Shown in pieces: positions 59,693-64,000 of a DNA stretch of 64,000 bases (positions within the stretch are counted from its first letter, which is position 1; each line of letters begins with the position of its first letter). The stretch lies in assembly GCA_029532625.1 (NCBI GenBank), contig JARFXM010000009.1, positions 4,949,501-5,013,500 of the forward strand. Direction: 5' to 3'. Made by a program: the position numbers and the translations under genes. The notes beneath the pieces were generated by a model. That model was not told the DNA's origin. It saw only the letters and a program-made list of their open reading frames with translations, and made no database searches. This stretch comes from Lomentospora prolificans. Taxonomy: Eukaryota; Ascomycota; Sordariomycetes; Microascales; Microascaceae.

Positions 59693-60484
59693 TGACCGTT
59701 TATAACTTTTGAATTGAAAAAGGATAGACGGGGCTCTCAGAGGGCGTTATATCTTTTTTCTCCTTTCTTTCTTTTCTTTCCTTTTTTTTTTTTTTTGGTT
59801 TATGGGAACTAGGTTTTTTTTTCCCTGTTTCCTTGTCATTACTTGGTCCGCTCCCATGTAATCGCCAAATTGAAGGTGTGGGGGAGAGATACCGAGATAT
59901 GGGGAGCACTTCGGACCACGGAGATCGAGCGAGATTACTTGAGGACGCAGGGAAGACGAGGTTCAACATTAGTCTTGCGGAAAATAGGCCTATCGTGTCC
60001 CAAGGGCGCATTCGTCCGGAAGAGCAAGGCAGCAGATGGGGCAGAAGGGGTTTTTCTTGTACTACATTTAGGGAACTTAGCATTGCAAACATGCAGCTTG
60101 GGACAGCTCCATAGGAAAACTGGATTATGCGTGTGCCAACAGTTTATACCATTACATTCATTCAAAATATATTTAGACGCCTACCATGTCTATTACATCA
60201 AGAGCCTTCTCTCTAGTGCCGCTACGTCGGAGCTTACTGCTCAGATCTCCGCAGGAGCATTTCCCACCACTCTTTGGTTGGGTTATTTATGAGCTAATAT
60301 AATGCCGTCTGTAGGGGACACAATAACCCGGGTATCAAATATGTCAGCTATCCGTGCCACGCACCCCCTCCCCGGAGGGGGTGCTCTACACCCTAATACA
60401 AAAACCACCCTAAAACGAATCCAGCACGCAACACATCACCATCACATCCACATCCAACAAATAACGCGTTTTTACGTGTCAACA
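59693..60484. other. Transition from core genes to repeats
   Basis: T-rich tracts at 59780-59822 follow the DnaJ gene. Beyond about 60300 the sequence belongs to the broken transposase fragment's upstream part, including a 10-bp stem with 2-nt spacer at 60362-60383. Confidence 0.4.
60362..60383. repeat. Inverted repeat, 10-bp stem
   Basis: CACCCCCTCC and GGAGGGGGTG separated by two bases form a perfect hairpin about 100 bp before the transposase fragment. Could belong to that element's terminal region; unproved. Confidence 0.55.
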
Positions 60485-60720
60485 ATGGCTGACTACGTGT
60501 CAGATATCGAGACTCGAATCCAGCTGGCTCTTAGTAGCTATGATCCATCAGATGATATCCCTTTGTCAACAATCGCTGCAGATTTCGATATCCCATATCA
60601 TCAACTATGGGGTCGCGTCAACGGCCGGAAACCACGCCGGGAACGAGAGAGAACCTGTAAGGGTCTTGACCCAGGAGGAAGGTATGGCCAAGAGCCAGAC
60701 CTAGCTACACGTGACCGCAC
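60485..60720 (+). pseudogene. Broken pogo-like (HTH/CENP-B type) transposase N-terminus
   Basis: From the ATG at 60485 the frame encodes a helix-turn-helix-like start (MADYVSDIETRIQLALSSYD..., IAADFDIPYHQLWGRVNGR, RERERTCKGL) characteristic of DDE transposases of the pogo/Tc1 superfamily in filamentous fungi. The expected continuation LTQEEG appears one frame away at about 60670, so the frame is broken there. No DDE catalytic part follows. The fragment keeps ordinary base composition, unlike the AT-rich element to its right, so it either escaped or pre-dates the mutation process there. Identification rests on motif memory. Confidence 0.6.
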
Positions 60721-60868
60721 TGAGCACCAGCCAGCTGCCGCCCTTGGCTAGGCAGCACCACACGAACCAGCATCCCAGCGCAAGCGGCAGCACTGAACGG
60801 ATTAATAGACAGGCATAATTCAGTAACTCTGAACAAACTAGTATGCTAGCATAGTCCAGTAGGGCCAA

Positions 60869-60947
60869 ACCCCTGAGAGCAGCGACCGCACCCCTAAGAG
60901 CAACGACCGCACCCCTAAGAGCAGCAACCACATCCCTACTAGCAGCA
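60869..60947. repeat. 21-bp tandem repeat, nearly four copies
   Basis: Units begin CCCCTRAGAGCARCRACCRCA. Later copies differ mainly by G-to-A changes (CGACCGCA to CAACCACA), as expected of cytosine deamination on the other strand. Sits at the boundary of the AT-rich element and may belong to its long terminal repeat. Confidence 0.65.
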
Positions 60948-62240
60948 ACTACCTATATAGGAGTAGAACTCTATAAGAGGGATAGGTAGCTCTTAGGAGA
61001 CCCTTAACTTAGATCTTCCCTCTTTATTATTTAAGGTTTAATATACTATAGATTATTACTTAAGCCTTCTCTAATAAGACTATAATATATCAAACAATCA
61101 ACCTAACAACGAATAGAACAGAATAACAAGTAGAACAAAAAACAGAATAGAATAGAACATACAAGTAAAATAAAATCATAATAGTAAGCTCACTTCAACC
61201 CTAAAGGGTTAGTAGTAGGAACCTCCTAGACACCTCACTTATACAGGCCTAACAATTAGCAGGTACTCTTAAACATGATTACTATAGATCTAGAGCTCCT
61301 TAGCTAGATCCACTAGCAGTTCTCAAGTACCCCTACTCCCCCTCCTCTACCCTTTATAGATACCCTATAATTAGAGGTCCTAAGAGGCAAAATCCTAGAA
61401 ATCATAGAAATAAGAGTAAATAGAAACACTATATTAAAAGCAAAGAGAAAGGCCTTAGTATAGCCTATATAGAATAGTAACCTAAGTAACCTCTAGTTCT
61501 TCCTAGATAGTATTATCTTCAAACTAAATAAAGATAGGCTATAGAGTCTAATCAGAAGTAATAAAATTACTTAGTATAAAATTATATATATAATCCTATT
61601 TAATAAAAGATAAAGAATCTACTAATTCTAGGTTAATAGTAGGATAAGTAAAGCTTACCCCCTCCTAGAGCTACTATAGTATATTACTTATATATTTAAT
61701 AATACCTAACCCTAGGCTATAGCTTAAGACTAGCTTTATAACCTTATCTAGGCTAATAGCTAGATATTTAGAGAATTCTTCCTTATCTTTAATAATATTA
61801 TAATAACTATAGGAGGGAGCTACTAGGATAATACCTTATAGCTTACCTAGCTAAGGAATACTCTATCCCCTACCTTAAAAGATAAGTTAGTAGCTACTAA
61901 TATACCTATAGACTACTCTAACTATATTAGAGTACTCTACCTAATTATATAGTACTTTAAATAAACCTAGTACTTTAAAGCACTTTACTAGGAGTAGAGG
62001 TACTTATCTAGGAATAAAGGAAATAGGTTATAGACCCCTTAGTAGGTATACCCTAACTATAAGTAGGGACTTCAAAACTACCCCTCCTAGAGCAGACTAA
62101 GCCTAGAAAACCCCTTAAAGGATATAAATAGTAATATCTATATAAATAGTACCTGAACCTATAATATCAGATAGCCTAGAGCTAAAAAAGTAAAATAGAT
62201 AGATAATAATAAGATTAATAGAAAGAGGAGGGAATACTAA

Positions 62241-62282
62241 TACCTCTACTATAGTAGTAAAGGCTACTTTATTAGTAAGTAT
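62241..62282 (+). pseudogene. Gag CCHC zinc-knuckle relic, all four ligands mutated
   Basis: Fourteen codons read YLYYSSKGYFISKY. The spacing CX2CX4HX4C of a retroviral-type zinc knuckle is preserved with Tyr at each of the four ligand positions. Cys to Tyr (TGY to TAY) and His to Tyr (CAC to TAC) are each single transitions in TpG/CpA context. Confidence 0.7.
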
Positions 62283-63193
62283 CCTTATATAGTAGTATAT
62301 AACCTATAGGATACTATAAGTATCTATAGTATTAAAAGTACTCTAGTCTTAGAAGAAGACTCTAAAGAAGAGGGAAATAAGTAGCCTTAAAGTAAAGATA
62401 AGCCCTAAAGCTAACTAAGATAGAGAGGGTAAATATATTTAATAGATAAATAGAAGTTAAACCTACCCTTATCTCTATAATTATAAATAACCTAGAACTT
62501 ATCTACTTATTAGTAGATAAAGGGTATAAGTATTATACTACTATTAGTAAGGAACTAATAGAATAGCTTTAGATCCTAGTTACTTATATCTTACTAAGAG
62601 CAGTATAGGGTACTTTAAGAGTAATATAGTAGGCTACTATCCAAAGGTTAGCTATATTTATAGTTAAAATCACTAATTTCACCTAGGCTATATATACCTA
62701 TATTATACCCCTCCTAGAATACCCTTTAATCTTAGGGAAGCTATAGCTCTTTTAGAATAGAGCCTTCTCTATCCTATATAAGAAGCACCTCTAGTATAAT
62801 AGAGCTAATAAATAGGTACCATATATAGAAGAATATATAAGTATACTATAGGTAGAAGAACTTAAGTCTATAGCCTATATTATAACCTTAACCTTTATAA
62901 TAACTATTAAAAAGATTAAGTACTTAAAAGGAAGTACTACTACTAAAACTATAATTTTTATAGTAAATATAAAAGATATAGAAAGAATACTAGCTACTAA
63001 AAAAGTAAAAACTAATAATAAACTATACTAGATAATTCTATCCTAGTTCTATAACTTACTCCCCCTTTTTCAAAAAGTAGAAGCTAATAAACTTAACCCC
63101 TATAAGCTAGGTATTAATTACTTAATCCCCTTAAAAACTAATAGCTAGAGGTAGGAACTTCTTTTCCTATAGGGAACCCTCTATAATATATTA

Positions 63194-64000
63194 AGAGAAG
63201 AGCTACTAGTCCTTAAGAAAACCCTAATAGACCTCCTAGATAAGGGTTTTATCCATATAAGTAGCTCTAAAGCAGCTATACCAGTCCTATTCACCTATAA
63301 ACCTAAAAGAGGCCTCTAGTTCTATATCAACTATTATACCTTAAATACAATTATATATATAGACTAATACCCCCTCCCCCTTATCTTAGAGACCTTTTAA
63401 AACCTTATAAAAATAATATAGTTTACTAAGGTCAATATTATCCAGGTATTCCATAAGATCTAGATAGCTAAGGGAGAGGAGTTTAAGATAGTATTCTACA
63501 CTTAGTATAGACTCTTTAAATAGATAGTAACCCCTTTTAGGCTATCTAGAGTACTAGTAATATTTTAATACTATATAAACTATATACTATAAGACTTCCT
63601 TAATAACTTCACCTCTACTTATATAAATAATATCCTTATCTATTCAAGTAGCTCCTATAAAGACTACTTAGATAAAGTATATATAGTCTTAGAGCACCTA
63701 TAAGCCTATAGACTCTACCTTAACCTAGATAAGTATAAGTTTATAGTAAAGAAGGTAAAATACCTAGGGTTCATTATCTATACTAGTATTAGTATATAAA
63801 TAGACCTAGAAAAGGTAAAGACTATCCTTAAGTAGCAGCTACCAACTATATAGATAGGTATATATAGTTTCCTTAGATTCATCAACTATTACTAAATATT
63901 CATCCCTAAGTTCTTAGAGGTTATAAGGAGCCTTATAGTACTTACTAGGAAGGGTATCCCTTTTAAATAGACTATAAAATATAAGGAGGTATTCTAGACT
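63194..64000 (+). pseudogene. Reverse transcriptase relic of Ty3/gypsy type
   Basis: One frame can be followed from 63194 to the window end without any frameshift. It carries the gypsy RT landmarks EELLVLKK, LLDKGFI, AIPVLFTYKP, TPF, the catalytic box now TYINNILIY (ancestrally YVDDIL-like), VKYLGFII and YSFLRFINYY. About 16 stop codons (only TAA and TAG) interrupt it. All would be explained by CAA/CAG or TGG (and similar) codons changed by C-to-T or G-to-A. The catalytic aspartates are Asn. The copy is inactive. Confidence 0.8.

Larger units (their letters stand above)
60950..64000 (+). mobile_element. RIP-degraded Ty3/gypsy LTR retrotransposon (runs off the window)
   Basis: From about 60,950 the composition turns sharply AT-rich. 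CpA, TpG and CpG are scarce, while TA, TAG and TAA abound, the footprint of repeat-induced point mutation. On the plus strand, in order, are remains of gag zinc knuckle (62241-62282), an aspartic protease-like LVDxG segment (about 62509) and a reverse transcriptase domain (63194 to the end). That order is Ty3/gypsy-like; RNase H and integrase should lie beyond the window. The 5' LTR is not delimited but should lie within roughly 60.8-61.2 kb. I could not identify a primer-binding site or target duplication. Confidence 0.8.

Noticed and set aside
60701..60931. Minus-strand frame with a repeating LRGAVVA peptide
   Set aside because: It is just the 21-bp tandem repeat read in one frame.
1..64000. 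Secondary-metabolite gene cluster, CRISPR array or bacterial-type operon
   Set aside because: No backbone synthase, no spaced direct repeats, and genes are monocistronic with spliceosomal introns.

Overview
The window is nuclear DNA of a filamentous ascomycete (Pezizomycotina, most likely a Sordariomycete). The evidence is intron-split genes with short introns (mostly 50-120 bp, CTAAC/CTAAT-type branch sites), fungal-type proteins (Zn2Cys6 regulator, AFI1/MesA, CBP3, PEX8, Zrt3-like ZIP, fungal TFIIIA) and a C-to-T decayed, RIP-like retrotransposon at the right edge. I model 22 protein genes. Nearly all exon joins were checked by phase and by continuity of conserved motifs. The exceptions are stated in the entries: GC donors in two genes, a one-base frame problem in PEX8, and an uncertain 3' end in the DnaJ gene.

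Layout. 1-6.3 kb: a Zn2Cys6 transcription factor (+) convergent with an intradiol ring-cleavage dioxygenase (-). 6.3-11.9 kb: a 5.6 kb stretch with no gene I can support. 11.9-24.5 kb: an OPT transporter (-); a divergent mitochondrial pair, 3-oxoacyl-ACP synthase (-) and the complex III chaperone CBP3 (+); a small secreted protein (+); PEX8 (-); and a TMEM170-like protein (+) meeting a hexapeptide acetyltransferase (-) with one base between the stop codons. 25.8-41.4 kb: Ste14-type methyltransferase (+), DGAT1/ARE-type acyltransferase (-), Pfs2 (+), endonuclease G (-), vacuolar ZIP transporter (+), and a divergent pair of TFIIIA (-) and RPB6 (+). 43.8-59.7 kb: secreted tyrosinase (+), S-formylglutathione hydrolase (+), AFI1 (-), myosin regulatory light chain (+), dihydrofolate reductase (-), and a TPR/J-domain co-chaperone (+). 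60.3-64 kb: a broken pogo-like transposase fragment next to a Ty3/gypsy element destroyed by transitions.

Functionally this is mostly housekeeping chromosome: mitochondrial lipid and respiratory assembly, peroxisome import, neutral lipid synthesis, RNA polymerase and 3'-end processing, zinc storage, folate and formaldehyde metabolism. Accessory elements are interspersed (dioxygenase with a nearby regulator, OPT transporter, secreted tyrosinase, small secreted protein). I see no biosynthetic gene cluster, CRISPR array, rRNA gene or convincing tRNA gene. The points most worth a second look are the wholly transition-based loss of the retroelement's zinc knuckle and catalytic residues, a possible acidic/membrane tail on the DnaJ protein, two apparent GC-AG introns, a glycine-rich insert in the tyrosinase core, and two divergent gene pairs with related functions.
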